Shown here one piece after another: positions 23,261-36,183 of a stretch of 64,000 bases of DNA. How positions within the stretch are numbered: position 1 is the first letter of the stretch; the number at the start of each line of letters is the position of its first letter. Origin of the DNA: Dipetalonema caudispina (Eukaryota > Nematoda > Chromadorea > Rhabditida > Onchocercidae). The translations under genes were made by a program, and so were the position numbers. The DNA lies in the NCBI GenBank assembly GCA_013365325.1, contig JABVXV010000266.1:24200-88199 (forward strand). The letters run 5' to 3'. The notes under the pieces are model-generated. The model saw only the letters and a program-made list of their open reading frames with translations, made no database searches and was not told the DNA's origin.

Positions 23261-26200
23261 TCAGTGATGGATCCATTCTTTATTATCGATAATTGATGTT
23301 TGAGTATCATTATGATTATCATGTTGATAGTTGTAGTTTTCTTTGTATTCCTTCCTTTGCCTTTTATTTTGTACATCTGAAAGAGAAAAAAAATTTTCAA
23401 ACAACTATAATTTTTTTTTAAAGTAAAACTAAAATAAATTTGAATTAATTTAGAAATTCGGATTAAAATGTACTTAGTACGAGAGAGAAAAAAAGTAAAA
23501 AAATGTAGAATTTATTTGCAAAAAAAGTAATTTGTCCAACTGATGATATCAAGTCAAAGAAAAAAAAATTTTAATTTAGTCGTCAATAATTTAAATTTAC
23601 ATTAGACAAGAATTACTGTCTTTTTTTTTTGAACTGATATCACTATTTGGGTAAAGTTCTATTTGGGTAAAACCTGTCTAGTTTCCCAATTATAACTTAA
23701 TAATACAATTATTTTAATTATCGATTCATTTATTCGAGCAAACAAATTTGTGTATTATTTTTCGATTAATTTTATTTTCTTATCACTTCTAATCAATTCA
23801 TACTTTTCACTATCACAAATTTTCACCCATTTAATTCATTGCACTATAAATTAATTAACCAATTTAATTTATAGATTATTTTCACTAATCTATTTTATCA
23901 GTAAGACACAAACTGATGGTAATCTTTTTGAAGACGAATGACCTAACACTTGCAGTTTGCATTTTATTAAATATGCATGCATGCTGTTATGCAAGTATCG
24001 TAAATTTCTTCATTAATTTTTACATAAAATTTATCAAATGATAATTGTACTAATCCATTGAAATAATCGCAATAATTTTATAATTTATTATTGTAATATG
24101 TTAAAAGTTTGAAAAACAAATGCTAAAATTTCATAGTAGATGCAATAATTAATGACTACGACAACTGATTACTAGCCTGGACAAATTCAAAAGTTAAATT
24201 TTTAGAAATTTTCGCTATTATCATACAGCTAATGTTTATGACATTCATTGAATTATTTTTTATGACATTTTAAATTCACTAAATTATTTTTTATGACATT
24301 TATTAAATTATTTTTTATGACCATTTTATGACATTTATTAAATTGTGATTTTTACCTTTATCAGTAAAATAATGCTGCTAATATTAATAATGATAATATA
24401 ATTCTTTGGATTATTGATGAATTTAAAAGATATAAAGTTGCTTACTTTCTGGAAGCATGCCAATATGAAGACATCGTTTCATACGACAGCTACGACATAT
24501 TTTACGATAACCAGTAGCTGAAAATGATTAATAAAAAAGTGTTGGTAAGAATCAAATATTGGAAATATGATACTATAATCTATATGTTGCACTAAAATTT
24601 CATTTCATTTCTTTTATCTTTTTCAAACATTAATTAATTTGCAATAGAAATGAAAATTTTATCAATGAAAAAAATGTTTTTTCTAATTATATCATCTTGG
24701 AAATTTGTCGAAATCATCAAACACATCATTATCATCATCATCATCACTATCATACATACCGTAATTTAATTTTACATCACAACGCTGTGATCGTTTGCAA
24801 GTGTAACTCTTTTCATCGCTGACTGTTCTTCTGAAATAATTATCGATACTGTAAAAATTTCTTTAGTATAATGAAAATGTATTTCTATGTGAGTATCATA
24901 TTTCGAAAATGAAAAATTTGCTGGCACCGTAGTATGATGATACATTATTTTGTAACAACGAATAATTCTCTATCCCCTCTTACGATATAATATTGGTAGA
25001 AAAGATAATACAAAATTATTATATGGTAATTTAAAATTCGATAATATGTGATTGAAATTGAAAGGATACTGTAGCGTCAATCATAAAATGTTCTATCTTC
25101 TCCGTATATAATATCTAAGATAATGCATTAAAAAATCCTGGAATTTATTACTGACAATCAATATTTTGAGCAATGGAAACAAGAAATCACTGTGTTGTAA
25201 ATATTAAGAATAGCGAAATTTGAAATTTTTGAAATAATATTTAAATAAATAGCACATTAAAATATTTCAATTTGCAAATTTGTTAAAGCAAAAATTATAA
25301 ATGTTTAAGAAAATTAAAATTTTATATTAAAAATGGATTAACCGGAAAAATGCAGCGCAAGCAGCGCATGTTTTGGCTCCAAAATGCAATCCATTGGAAG
25401 CGGCAGCAAGGCAAACCTGGCATAATTGTTCACCGGATGTTTTCCGTATTGCTACTGGAGGTGGTGCTCTTGGTACAGATTGTTGTGGTATGGAAGGAGT
25501 TGATAACGTATTAGATGAATCAAATGATAATAGTGAATAGCTAAAAATTTAAATAATTCAAATTAAAAAACTGAAATCCAATAGTCTGCTAACCAAAATA
25601 TAGTGAAACGTTATCATAAATAATTGAACATCTTATTTTCTCACTTTCTTCTCTTTTAAGTATTTTATCATTGAAAGGATTTGCCAAGAGATCGATTATA
25701 ATTGTAATTAACAAATTAGTATCTCAAATGTTGATGAGAAGAATAGTAGTTAGGACAAAACAAAACGTTGCAGATTCAATTGAAATAAAAGTTGAATATT
25801 TCAAGAATTAAGCTAAAATAGAGCTTAAAAAGTTTCAAATTGAAAGAAAATCTTTTATTTTAAAGTGATAATCTCAAACGACCGACAGAGAACATTTAGA
25901 CTAAAAAAAATTAGAAAAATATTTAAGGATTACGGTATTCGTTAAATTTTCGTAAGCTTGTCTTATGGGTGCAAAGATTGTTATCATAACCATATATTTA
26001 AGATAGAATTTCTTCCTTTTTGAATAGTAAATGTTAAAATTTCTCAATCTCAGTGATGTATTTTTATATCGCATCTCTGCAGAAAATAGCAGGGATACTG
26101 TAGTTGAAGGGAAGATAACGGATATACTGTATATTGGAACTTGTCCAATGGTAATACGGGAAGTTCGGAAAAAGCAATGGGTGGGAACTTTTCGTTTCAC

Positions 26201-27489
26201 TTAACTAAAAGCTAGAAATTCTGAGGACACAGAAATGAATGTTTTATTCTTATATATATTCACATAATTGTCTTCCAAAAAAATAAATGAGGCAAATTTC
26301 AGGGTTATTATTTTTACCTTTCGAATTTTAAATTTATTGTTTTTTTTTTTTTTTTTTTTTTTTTTAAATAAATAATTCACAATAAAATTAAAGCAAACGG
26401 GATAGTTTGATCTTTTACTCGATTAATATGTTATGTGATTTTAATTTGTTGCATTCATTGAATAATCAAATGATCAGCTTGTTTTTCTTCTTTATTTCTA
26501 TTTTGAATTTGAAATTTTTAGAATTCAAAGAAAGTCTTCAATCTGTAAAAACTGAATACTAAAATTGCATTTATTTATTACTAAAACTTAATTATGCCTA
26601 CAACTTTTAATGTACCTTTGTTCGGATGAAAGTTTTGTTGATAATGGTACGGTGAAATCTTTAACATTATGAGGGCTTGAATAAATTGGTGGAGCTGTTG
26701 TTATCATTTGTCGAACTGGTAAACCGGTAAAATTACTGCTAGGGTCCTAAAAAATGAACTTACATATTTCAATTTTTGTAAATAAAAAGTTTCAGAAAAA
26801 GTAAAGTATGAGATGAGGAAAAATTATTTTGAAAAAACAAAAAATTTTTTGTAAAATTTTTTTTCGCAAATTAAAAAAGCAAATACATTGGGAATATGAA
26901 AAAATGATATACGAAGAATTGATTTAGTCAACAATTGTACTGATAATTTAATTTTGAAAATAGAATATGGCGATATATAATTATCTCTATGATAACAATT
27001 TCTATCTAATTGCTTGACATGGAATACTTATTGTGTAATCTATCTATTGTCATTTGATATCTCAGTTGAAAATTTTCATCATTATAAACTCAAACTATTA
27101 GGTATTTTCATGCTTTGGCATATCTATTAGAATATGAACATTTAGATAATCGCAATCAAATAAATTTTTAAATAGTAGCCTTTTAGGTTGAAATTAATGA
27201 CTATTTTTTTAAGATCGGTTAAAATACCGCACTAAAATAAATAAAGTACCGGCATCTGTGATAATGGTACAATACAATGTGGACCAGTGAAATTATTGCT
27301 AACAGTATGCCCAATATTGGTGCAAAATGTTGGATCATAGTCCCAAAAGAAGAATGATGACGTAGTAGCATCACGTATCGGATCAAGCAGAACTGGAATC
27401 GATGCATTTTCAACATGATGATAGTATTCATCAGTTTGAGATAAAGTGAAACCATGCTGCCAAATATTACCGCAATTCCTATTATCCAT
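23261..27489 (-). CDS. Nuclear hormone receptor-type transcription factor with DNA-binding domain only
   Basis: Six exons (high to low) join in frame to 275 aa: 27489-27250, 26746-26616, 25540-25343, 24830-24760, 24517-24446, 23376-23261. Residues 1-160 are a low-complexity N-terminal region. The nuclear-receptor DNA-binding domain spans about 164-240. Zinc finger 1 uses Cys164, 167, 182 and 185, with NGLHFGAKTCAACAAFFRR carrying a CAACA P-box, as in nematode-expanded receptors. Zinc finger 2 uses Cys201, 207, 221 and 224, and its loop is longer than the usual nine residues (13). RKICRSCRMKRCLHIGM and PENVQ follow. The protein then stops after about 35 polar residues (ending KEWIHH). The last exon has no GT donor before its stop, so no ligand-binding domain follows in this frame. 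It should bind DNA in the nucleus without the usual ligand switch. The reading frame is open 15 codons upstream of the chosen ATG to an acceptor, so another 5' exon or a spliced-leader site is possible. Confidence 0.88.
24238..24345. repeat. Degenerate tandem repeat, ATTATTTTTTATGACATT units
   Basis: Three to four imperfect copies of a unit containing AAATTATTTTTTATGACATT lie in an intron of the nuclear receptor gene. No function is apparent. Confidence 0.7.
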
Positions 27490-28764
27490 TTCTCTCCTAG
27501 TTTTTGGATGTACAAACTTCGGAATTTCCTGAATCTGAAAATTTTAACTTGATGTGATTAGAAATATTTGGCCAAGAAGTTAGTATATCTATTTCTATTT
27601 TATATACTTTTATTCATGAAACACATTTGAATATACAAATTTAAAAAGCTTAATTCACAGAAAAAAAGATGCAGCAATAATTTCATATTATTTAAATGAC
27701 CACAATAATATGCTTTAAAATTTAAAATTTGAGAGCATGAAAAATTTCAATTTAAAAGCTTCAATTCTCTTTTAATTTTTATACTTTTTACTTCTTTTTT
27801 TTCTGCCATTTTTCTGAATTGTATTGGAAAATTTGTTGTTAACAAACAAAAACATGAAAAAAAAAAACCTTGTTTAAAATTTTAATTTGTATTACAAACA
27901 TTATTAGAAACAATTTTTTATTTGTTTATCCTATATTTATTTACTTAGATATTTATTTGCTTATTCATTTGTTTATTTGTTTATTTATACACTCACATGT
28001 ATATTTATTTGTTTCTATATATATATATATATATGCTTCAATACTACAAATTATTTGAATTCCATGCTGAGTACAAATTTCATAGTTTAATTTGTTGTAA
28101 TGTAACTGCTAGTAGTAACAACGGCTATGTATTGTAGTAGTATTACTACACTATGCTTCAAATTATTAGCACTACTAAGTGTTTGATAAATATTTCCGCA
28201 ATTAACTTTTCAAATGATTTATTTCACTAATAGAAAAAAAAAAAGAAAAAACTGAAAAAATATAAAAGTGAAAAAAAAAATTTGCAAATTTCAAATTTAA
28301 ATAAATGTAAGTAATAAAAAGTACAAAAAAATATATTTGATAAAGCTATAAGAAAATGAAAAAGAATTGAAGTATGCCTTAGTAACATATTATAATGTTT
28401 TAGCAAGTTGTTATGCATTAAATAGTAGTAAAATGTTAGCTAGCATTATTTAGCATTATTGAGGTATTAATGAAGTTACCTTTAACTATGCAAAAATATA
28501 ATAATAATAAGGTGATAGTAAAGCATGTGAAATAAATGTGCTAATTATAAGCATGACAAATTAATGAGGGAAAGGTGCATTTTTACGGGGAATATATTGA
28601 AAATGTTTGAATCAAATATTATACTGCTTATATTGCTTATTTCACAAATATTACTTCTTGTTAATTAGCAAAAGTATACATGATTATTATAACACATGTT
28701 TACAGATCGTTTGCAAATCTTTCAAAATATATCTTTAGTTATATTTTCAGATTTATATCCATAT
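27490..28764. other. Intergenic region upstream of the nuclear receptor
   Basis: It should hold the receptor promoter and any missing 5' exon. A TTTCAG acceptor on the minus strand lies 45 nt before the chosen ATG. No other supported feature is seen. Confidence 0.4.
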
Positions 28765-29080
28765 CTATTCATCCATTCATCTATCCATTCATCCATTTGT
28801 CCATCTATCCATCTATCCATCTATCCATCCATCCATCCATCCATCCATGAATCTATCCATCTATCCATCCATCCATCCATCTATCCATCCATCTATCCAT
28901 CTATTCATCTATCTATCTATCCATCTATCCATTCATCCATCTATCCATCTATCTATCTATCCATCCATCTATCCATCCATCCATCCATCCATCAATCTAT
29001 CCATCTATCCATCCATCCATCCATCTATCTATCCATCTATCCATCTATCCATCTATCCATCCATCTATCTATATATATAT
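28765..29080. repeat. ATCC/ATCT tetranucleotide microsatellite array
   Basis: About 0.3 kb of ATCC and ATCT units (with a few ATTC) run without a break in periodicity. Four-base periodicity leaves long open frames reading Ile-His-Pro-Ser and Ile-Tyr-Leu-Ser repeats, which are not genes. Confidence 0.95.
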
Positions 29081-30966
29081 TTTTTCAATATATGTTTCGG
29101 TAAACATTTCTCTTTGTAGCGTAAAGCTTTTCCACTATTTTTTTTAATGTTTAAACTTCTCATTTTATTTAATTCTCAGCAAAAGTATCATTCTCCCTCA
29201 TTGTCTTTTAAAATTTGATCATATTTTTTTTTTTTTTTTTTTTTTTTGAAGCTTACCTTTTTATCGTATTAATCCTATGTTTAACTCGTTTTTCATTACC
29301 TTCTTATAATTTTCTACCGTTTTAATTAATTCCTTTTTCTTCGTACTATTTCAAAGTTTTAATTTTATCATTTAACATTTATCCTTCTCTACAATTATTT
29401 TATTGATATGCAATTTTTAATATTTTCAAACTAATAAATCGATGTATATTTTTTTTTTTAATTGTATCATTGAATTACATATAATTAATTGTATTTATAC
29501 ATATATATTTTGAATGAAATTTCTTTATCTTATTTCATTTTCTTGTTATTGTTAGGAACATTTTATTCCATAATTTTTATATATAATTTAATTTCTTCAT
29601 TTTTTTTTTTTTTTTATTCATTCATTTCCTAAATTAATTAAGCTCTCAATTCATTCATATTGCCTTATCTTTTTTTCCATTATAGCTCATCTAATTCTCA
29701 TATAGTATTTTGATTTTGGAATTTTCTTTTTTCTACATTAATATTTGAACATATCATGTAATTCATTCCTTTAATTTTACTTAGTATTAAATGAATTTCA
29801 AAGTTAATAAATTAATCCTAACGTTTGCATAGATATCAACGAATGCTAAATTAATTAATTTGACATTAAGCTTTATATTTGCAATTTCCTCTCATAGCAT
29901 CATTCATATATTTCGTCAATGGAATAAAACATTTTCATGTGTAATTTTTGTAATTTGAATAAATCATTAATGGAATTATTGTGGAAAAGAATGAGCATTT
30001 AATGAATTTCTCTTTTAACTTAAAGATAATTTCATATTAATTAATTATTGAAGTGGATTTGTTCGTTTAGACTAAAATTAGTCAGGTTGCTAACTTTTAC
30101 AATTGTAATGGATTTTCTTCAAGATCATCTAACTGAAAAGGCTTCCAATAAAACTTATCCATAATTAGATATTTCTTTGTCTTGAATACATCTTGAAAAA
30201 TTAAATATTTCTCTCTGTTCTGTCGTAAAGATTTCACTTTTTATCTTTACCATTCCTGAAATGTACATTTGAATGTCAGTGATTGCTTAATTGTTCCGGT
30301 AAACTAAATTCATTATTGTGTAGTTAACCGGAAACAATTTTTCTATAGTTTGTTTTTTTTTTTTTTTTTAGCAAAAAATTTCAATCAATCTTTCAATTGT
30401 TAATTTCATCATTCTGCTACAAGAAAATGATGACATTTAATTCATAAATTTTCCAAAAAAAAAAAAAAACTTTGTTAAATATATTTTTTTCATTTAAGCG
30501 ATAAAATGTATGATACACTTATAAAAGTGAATAAAAAATCGTTTAATCTTAGAAATATTATTTAGTTCTGATATGTTAATTTTGCAGAATAATGATATGC
30601 AAGTGCTCTTTGATTAACAGCAATAATAATTATAATAAATTGTATTGGTCGGTAATAAATTACCAAGGTGACGAAATGATTCATTTGATGAAATAAATAT
30701 GTAAAATGCTGAAATATGCTTGCAGAAAAATATTATTTCATGTAACTTTTTTTTTAATTAACATTTGTTATATTATAAATTTATCTACAGTAATGAATTG
30801 AATTTTGAAAGAGTAAAAAGTTGAATGCATTATACTTTTTGATTATTTGCTTAATGTAGTAGGATATCATTGACTTCTTAATGTTATTTAACATTTTACA
30901 CATACAAAACAATGTTTCAAATATTAAACAAAAAGAGTAATGGAAAAATATTTATAATTAGCAATG
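29081..30966. other. Intergenic AT-rich region
   Basis: No exon with splice signals or family similarity is seen. T-runs and A-runs dominate (for example near 29226-29247 and 30353-30370). Confidence 0.45.
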
Positions 30967-31483
30967 TATTCGTAAATTTGTGTTAAAAACTTGAACGTTG
31001 AATCTACAATATTTATTTATGTGTTTTGTTAATAGAAATGAGTACGGATAATGCGTCGTATTCGTAACAATAATTCACATCGATAACGATCATATTGAAT
31101 CGATATTTATTTTGATAAAATGAAATGATGTAGCAATTTGCTTTTGTATTTGCATCAGTATGTATCGGATTGATAACTTAGTTTCAATATGTAATTTGTG
31201 TTACATTATCCGAATTTGGCTATCGTCCGGTAGTAAATAGCATACCAAATCTATTTTCTTCTGTACCGATAACCTATGCTATCAATTTCGCTCTATCTCT
31301 TCTTCATTATGATTCGAAGTTCAGTAACATGTAAGTGAGAATGCTTAAATTTTTATTGTCATCTTTTATCGTTAGATAGAGAAATACTTCTTCCATTCTC
31401 TTCTTTGTTTTGCTTAAGAAAATCGTTATGTTGAAAGTTTCCATTTAAATATTTGCCAAAAAAAAAAAGAAAGCATAAATTTC
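30967..31483 (+). repeat. Direct repeat copy 1 (about 0.5 kb), upstream of the serpin pair
   Basis: This block recurs almost unchanged at 39680-40198 in the same orientation. By eye I count about eight differences over about 517 bp (mostly single substitutions and one base in an A-run). It is less A+T-rich than its surroundings in places (for example GGCTATCGTCCGGTAG). It contains an ATG-led mini-frame at 31311-31332 directly followed by a strong donor (GTAAGTGAG), which looks like a 5' exon. Joined to the serpin acceptor it would give a short upstream frame ending at once, so at most a 5' UTR exon. No terminal inverted repeats or TG...CA ends are seen. Confidence 0.9.
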
Positions 31484-32967
31484 AAGATTTATAGTAGGGA
31501 CGATTTGTAACACTTGCAACTAAAGAGCTTACATTGTGCCAAAAATTTACAAACATTACGAACACGTAGAAGGCCATATTTGGTAGCTTTATGCTCAAAT
31601 ATTTTCTAACTCTTTTGATGCATAAATATATTTATCGTTATTTTCGTACAAAATTACAAATTAAAGAATAAATTTAAATATTCAATTGATATATTGAATG
31701 GCGTAGTATTAAAACATATCAATTCCATATTATCATATCATAAAATTGCATTGTGTTAGAGTATGCATGCATAATTTACTATTGCTAAATTTGTTCAAAT
31801 TTTCTCAATTATTTCATTCCTCTATGAAATTGTTAACATTTTCATGAAGTCTGATACTGACTGCTCATTAATAGTATCATTGACAATGTATCTGTTATCA
31901 TTATATCCCAGAATAATTCAACTTTTCTACCTGCTACAGTTTTATATTATATGCAAAATTGATTATTTCAAAAAATTTAACAATTTAAAATTGTTAATTG
32001 TTGCATTCGATCAAAAATTTGTCTTGAACATAAAATAGTAAGGGAAAAAAAAAAAAAGAGAAATTTTAGCTATTGATAAGTATCCTTGTTGTTCTCTGTT
32101 AAACAATCAGATAGCAATGCTTCTTTAATTTTCTTTCCAAGCAATCATTAAAGATTTCAGAAAAAAAAAGTGATGTTAGTTTAGGCATAGAAATTTAAAA
32201 AAAAAAAATTTTCAAAGAATTGCGATGAAAATATGTCAGTGAAATAACTTCAAAAGTTAGCATTCTTTAATATTTTTAAATTCATTCAGCATTGTGTACC
32301 AAAGATTTATGACAAACAAACCTTGTGATTTAGTTAAAATTATAAAATTTGAATATCGCTGATGCTACTATCATCAAAGCTTCACTATGTTGAAAATTTT
32401 GTTTCGCCAAAATTATGAATTTTGGGAAGATGGGAAGAATGATGAATGGTTACTAAATTTAATTAAAATAAGCTGTCACAAATTAATTTAAGATTATTTT
32501 TCTGTTGTCATTAAACATTTTGTAACAAAAACACTTAGCAGGTAATAATCTTTGATAGCTTTGAATCAGATAAGCTTTTCCGTTTGCCAAATTAAAATTA
32601 GAAAAATAATTGTTATCAATGTTTGTACAGGTGATTACCACGATAAAAATGTAAATAAATGTATGCTCTCATTTCTACTCCATAAAATATTTTTGTATGT
32701 TTTTGTGCTAAAAATAACAACCAACAAATACCAATATCCTATCGTAACTCAACGATATAAATATCTTTCAACATAATGAAATTTCATTAATACCAACTTC
32801 ATCAGCTTACACCACTATGATCCAATGCGGATAGATAAGCAAACAAAGTTTGCATATCACTATGGGTAAAGCTATTCGGTTATGGGTTAACTCTTTTATG
32901 ATCATGTTTGAGTGGATTCGAGTATTATATAATTTTAATATCTTAAGTACCTCATTAATATTTCAGA
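31484..32967. other. Intergenic region between repeat copy 1 and the first serpin
   Basis: No coding exon is supported. It ends in ATATTTCAGA directly before the serpin ATG, either a spliced-leader acceptor or the acceptor of a 5' UTR intron. The promoter of the first serpin should lie here or in the repeat upstream. Confidence 0.45.
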
Positions 32968-34984
32968 ATGATTAATCAAGCAATTATTGTCACGTTACTT
33001 CTGATTGTGGATATACAATTCATATTGATATTTGGCGGAATGTGTGTTGAAAAATTAAAGATTTCTTAGGGTGTAATATTTTCGGAGTAATTAAAAAACT
33101 TTAATTAAATTAGCAATGATCATTTCTTTGATACAACTCCAAGCTTAACTTTCCTATTTTTCTTTATTGGGAAATTTTTTTTTAGTTCCTTGACAGATTA
33201 TGCGCAGTTTAATTTTGCGGTGAATTTACTGCAAAAAGTAGCAAACGATGATAAATCAGCCATCATATCTCCTTTTTCGGTGTCAACTTCACTTTTTATG
33301 GTTTATCTCGCAGCGAATGGTAGAACAGAGCAACAATTGAAGAATATTCTTGGAGGAAGTAATAAGCGACTGAAAATGTTTAAATTCTACAAAATTATCT
33401 TCTGATTTAGAAACAATTGAGGACGCATTTAATCACGCAAATATTTTACTTATCGCCAAAACTAAGGTTTCTGCTGCCAAGAATGCCATAATTGGAAGAG
33501 TTCATTCCGGAAATGATAAACTGATCGTTTTTTTTAAATTAACATCTAGCTAATTTCTCAGATGCAAGCTCATCACAATTTCGACTGCACTTCGCCAAAC
33601 AATTAACTGAAATCGGAAGAGGAAGAAGCGAAAATTACACGTTGAATATAGCAAATCATCTTTACGTACGAGAGGGATTTCAAATAAAGAAAAGCTTTCA
33701 AAGAATGCTTCAACTCTATTACAACGAGACATTCAATAAATTTAACTTACAGCATAAAAATCAACTTTTACAGGTATGATCAATGATAAAAAAATAAATG
33801 TAGTATAAAGTGGGAAAGATGAGGTCAAAAAAAAAAAGAACTTAGGTGACAGCTTTACTGTTTTGTGAACTTATCAATCCTATCATCAGAGATATTTAAC
33901 CAAAACACCGAAAATTCTTTTTTTCAGCAAATGAACAATTGGATTGCTGAAAGGACTAACAATAAAATTAAGGATATGATAACAGAAGATAGTATCAGCA
34001 CGGATGCAATTATATTGCTTTTAAATGCAATTTACTTTAGTGGCACTTGGAAAATACAATTCATTAAGCAAATCATTCAGCTAAAGCCATTTCATATTTC
34101 TAAAAAAGAAACAGTAATGGTAAATATTTAAAAATATATCATAATTAGAAATTTTCTGATTATTCATTTTGAATTACTGTCAGTTTCATTCAGATATCAA
34201 TGATGGAAAACAAATGTAAAGTATCATATTATGCAGATAATTTTGTAAAAATTATCAAACTTTCATATATTGGTAATGAAGTAGAAATGGTTTTCATATT
34301 GCCAAAAAAACGTTTTGGTTTATCGAAAGTTCTGAAATGTTTGACGGGTGAAAAACTAAGCAATTATATCAGTAATGCAACGATAAAAGATGTTGTTGTA
34401 AGTCATCTGTTCAATTTTTGTTAAACAATTCAATGAATTTTAGTTGAACATTAATGGTTGATAAAAGTGAAAACTTCCCGTGGACAATTCTGTTACCTAT
34501 TTTGTTCAGTTTTCTCCTTCACATTAAAATAATTTTGGTTGTCAATTCAAACTTATTTGTAATTTTAGATCAAATTACCAAAATTTCGAGTGAAAGGGAA
34601 ATTGGAACTGAAAAATGCTCTGAAGAAAATTGGCATCATAGATATTTTCAGTGAAACAGCTAATCTTGGAAAGCTGACAGATGGGAAAGATTCAATTTTC
34701 GTGAGCAAAATTATGCATACAGGCTACATTATGGTTTGTGTGAACATTCTTCAATGAAAAATTTAACGGAAACTTCTTTTTGATGAATAATTTTTTGAAA
34801 TTTAAAAGATTCATTTATTAACCTACAGGTGGATGAAAAAGGGACAGAATCCGCGGCTGCCACTGTTGTTGAAATAATAAATCGTATGGATACACCGTAC
34901 ACTTTTGTTGCTGATCAACCATTCCTTTTTGCAATCGTTAAAAACTTGAAGATTATTCTATTTCTTGGTCAGTTTATCAAGTGA
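32968..34984 (+). CDS. Secreted serpin with inhibitory-type hinge (first of a tandem pair)
   Basis: Seven exons join in frame to 391 aa: 32968-33041, 33186-33358, 33562-33773, 33928-34119, 34194-34397, 34569-34733, 34829-34984. A hydrophobic signal peptide (MINQAIIVTLLLIV) begins the protein. Serpin core motifs are visible: SPFSVSTSLFMVYLAANGRT, IANHLYV, NAIYFSGTWK, VEMVFILPKKRFG and DQPFLFAIVKNLKIILFLGQ. The reactive-loop hinge is EKGTESAAAT, the small-residue pattern needed for loop insertion, so it should inhibit serine or cysteine proteases outside the cell. Counting 17 residues from the hinge Glu as in alpha-1-antitrypsin puts Arg at P1 and Met at P1', which suggests trypsin-like targets; this is inferred. 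Intron 1 uses a weak donor, GTGTGT, where its neighbour has GTAAGT; read through, it would stop after a few codons. Filarial serpins are known secreted proteins. Confidence 0.94.
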
Positions 34985-36183
34985 TCCATCTTTGGCATAA
35001 TTTCTAATGTTTGCGACATATAATAAATTTTTAGGCCTAAAAAATGTTCTTCTTTGAATCTGTCATTTACATTTATCAAGCCTTGGTAAAAGTTTGATAT
35101 TCGACGTAGTTTTGCATTCTTTGTTTATGCATATGTTTATACATTTGATAAATCTATGTCTATCAATAATCGAATACAGGATAATCAATGAATGTAAAAT
35201 TAGTTCTTACAGGTTTCCGATAAAAGTATCAATTTAAATAGATTCTTGTTAATGACATTATGATTGTTTTAAGGAGTAAATTTCTTTCTAATAAAATTTA
35301 AAATTCCGACAAGTTAGAGAGTAATGTTTTTTTTTTTTTTTTTTTTTTATTTTCTTACGCTTCAAATTTCCATCTGTTCGATTTCAAATTCTAATTAACC
35401 CAAGAATTAGATCATCAATAATTTAAGTGTTATCACTTGTTGATATGATTTGAATGTACAAGAATCATTTTTATTAATCACTTAAAACAACAATGAGATG
35501 AATAAATTGATAATTTGTCTAGTATTATTCAAATATTATTATTTTAAAATTGAAAATGAAATTTTAATTACAATTACATTCTATATGCAAGTTGCCAAAA
35601 ATAGCCAAGCAATGGTTACGCTTAGAAATAGGTTGCATATTGGGTATTTCGATCAAAGAAGAAAAGTAATAAAGTAAGGAAAATCAGTTAGTGGTAAATG
35701 AGGAAAAAGGTAAAGAGGAATTGTTGTGAATAGCAATAAAAAAAAAAATGGTAAACATTGAACCAACAATAATTCGTCGGTAATTTCCAAACTAAAACCT
35801 TTTAATAGAAGGAATTTTTGAAGAGTAAAGATCGTAAAGGGATTTTTACAGCTACATGGAATGGTAAAAACAGTTGAAATATATGTAATACTGAAGTGTG
35901 AAAAATGATGCAATAACGACAAGCATCATTGATATCATAACAATTCAAACAATCCATTAAAATTCATTCCGGATTGTTGAGCAAATAAAGTTTGAGACTG
36001 CCGTAAAACTTGCTAACTTGTCCGATAGCATAAAAAAGGAATGATCAATCAAATATTTTCATTCTCAAGTGATCTTAAACCTTGAAACAGCTAATTCGTA
36101 TTATAAACGATTCGGTGATTAACTAATTCCAATGAAGATTGGAAATTATTTCAACATTCTCAGTAATTTACTTATATTTCAGA
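34985..36183. other. Spacer between the two serpin genes
   Basis: About 1.2 kb with no coding exon recognised. It includes the 3' UTR of the first serpin and the promoter region of the second, and ends in ATATTTCAGA before the second start, the same junction as the first gene. Confidence 0.5.
35022..35027 (+). terminator. Poly(A) signal AATAAA of the first serpin
   Basis: AATAAA lies 38 nt after the serpin stop codon on the same strand, typical spacing for a compact nematode 3' UTR. Confidence 0.55.

Noticed and set aside
28696..29119. Ile-His-Pro-Ser repeat proteins
   Set aside because: Translations of the ATCC/ATCT microsatellite only.
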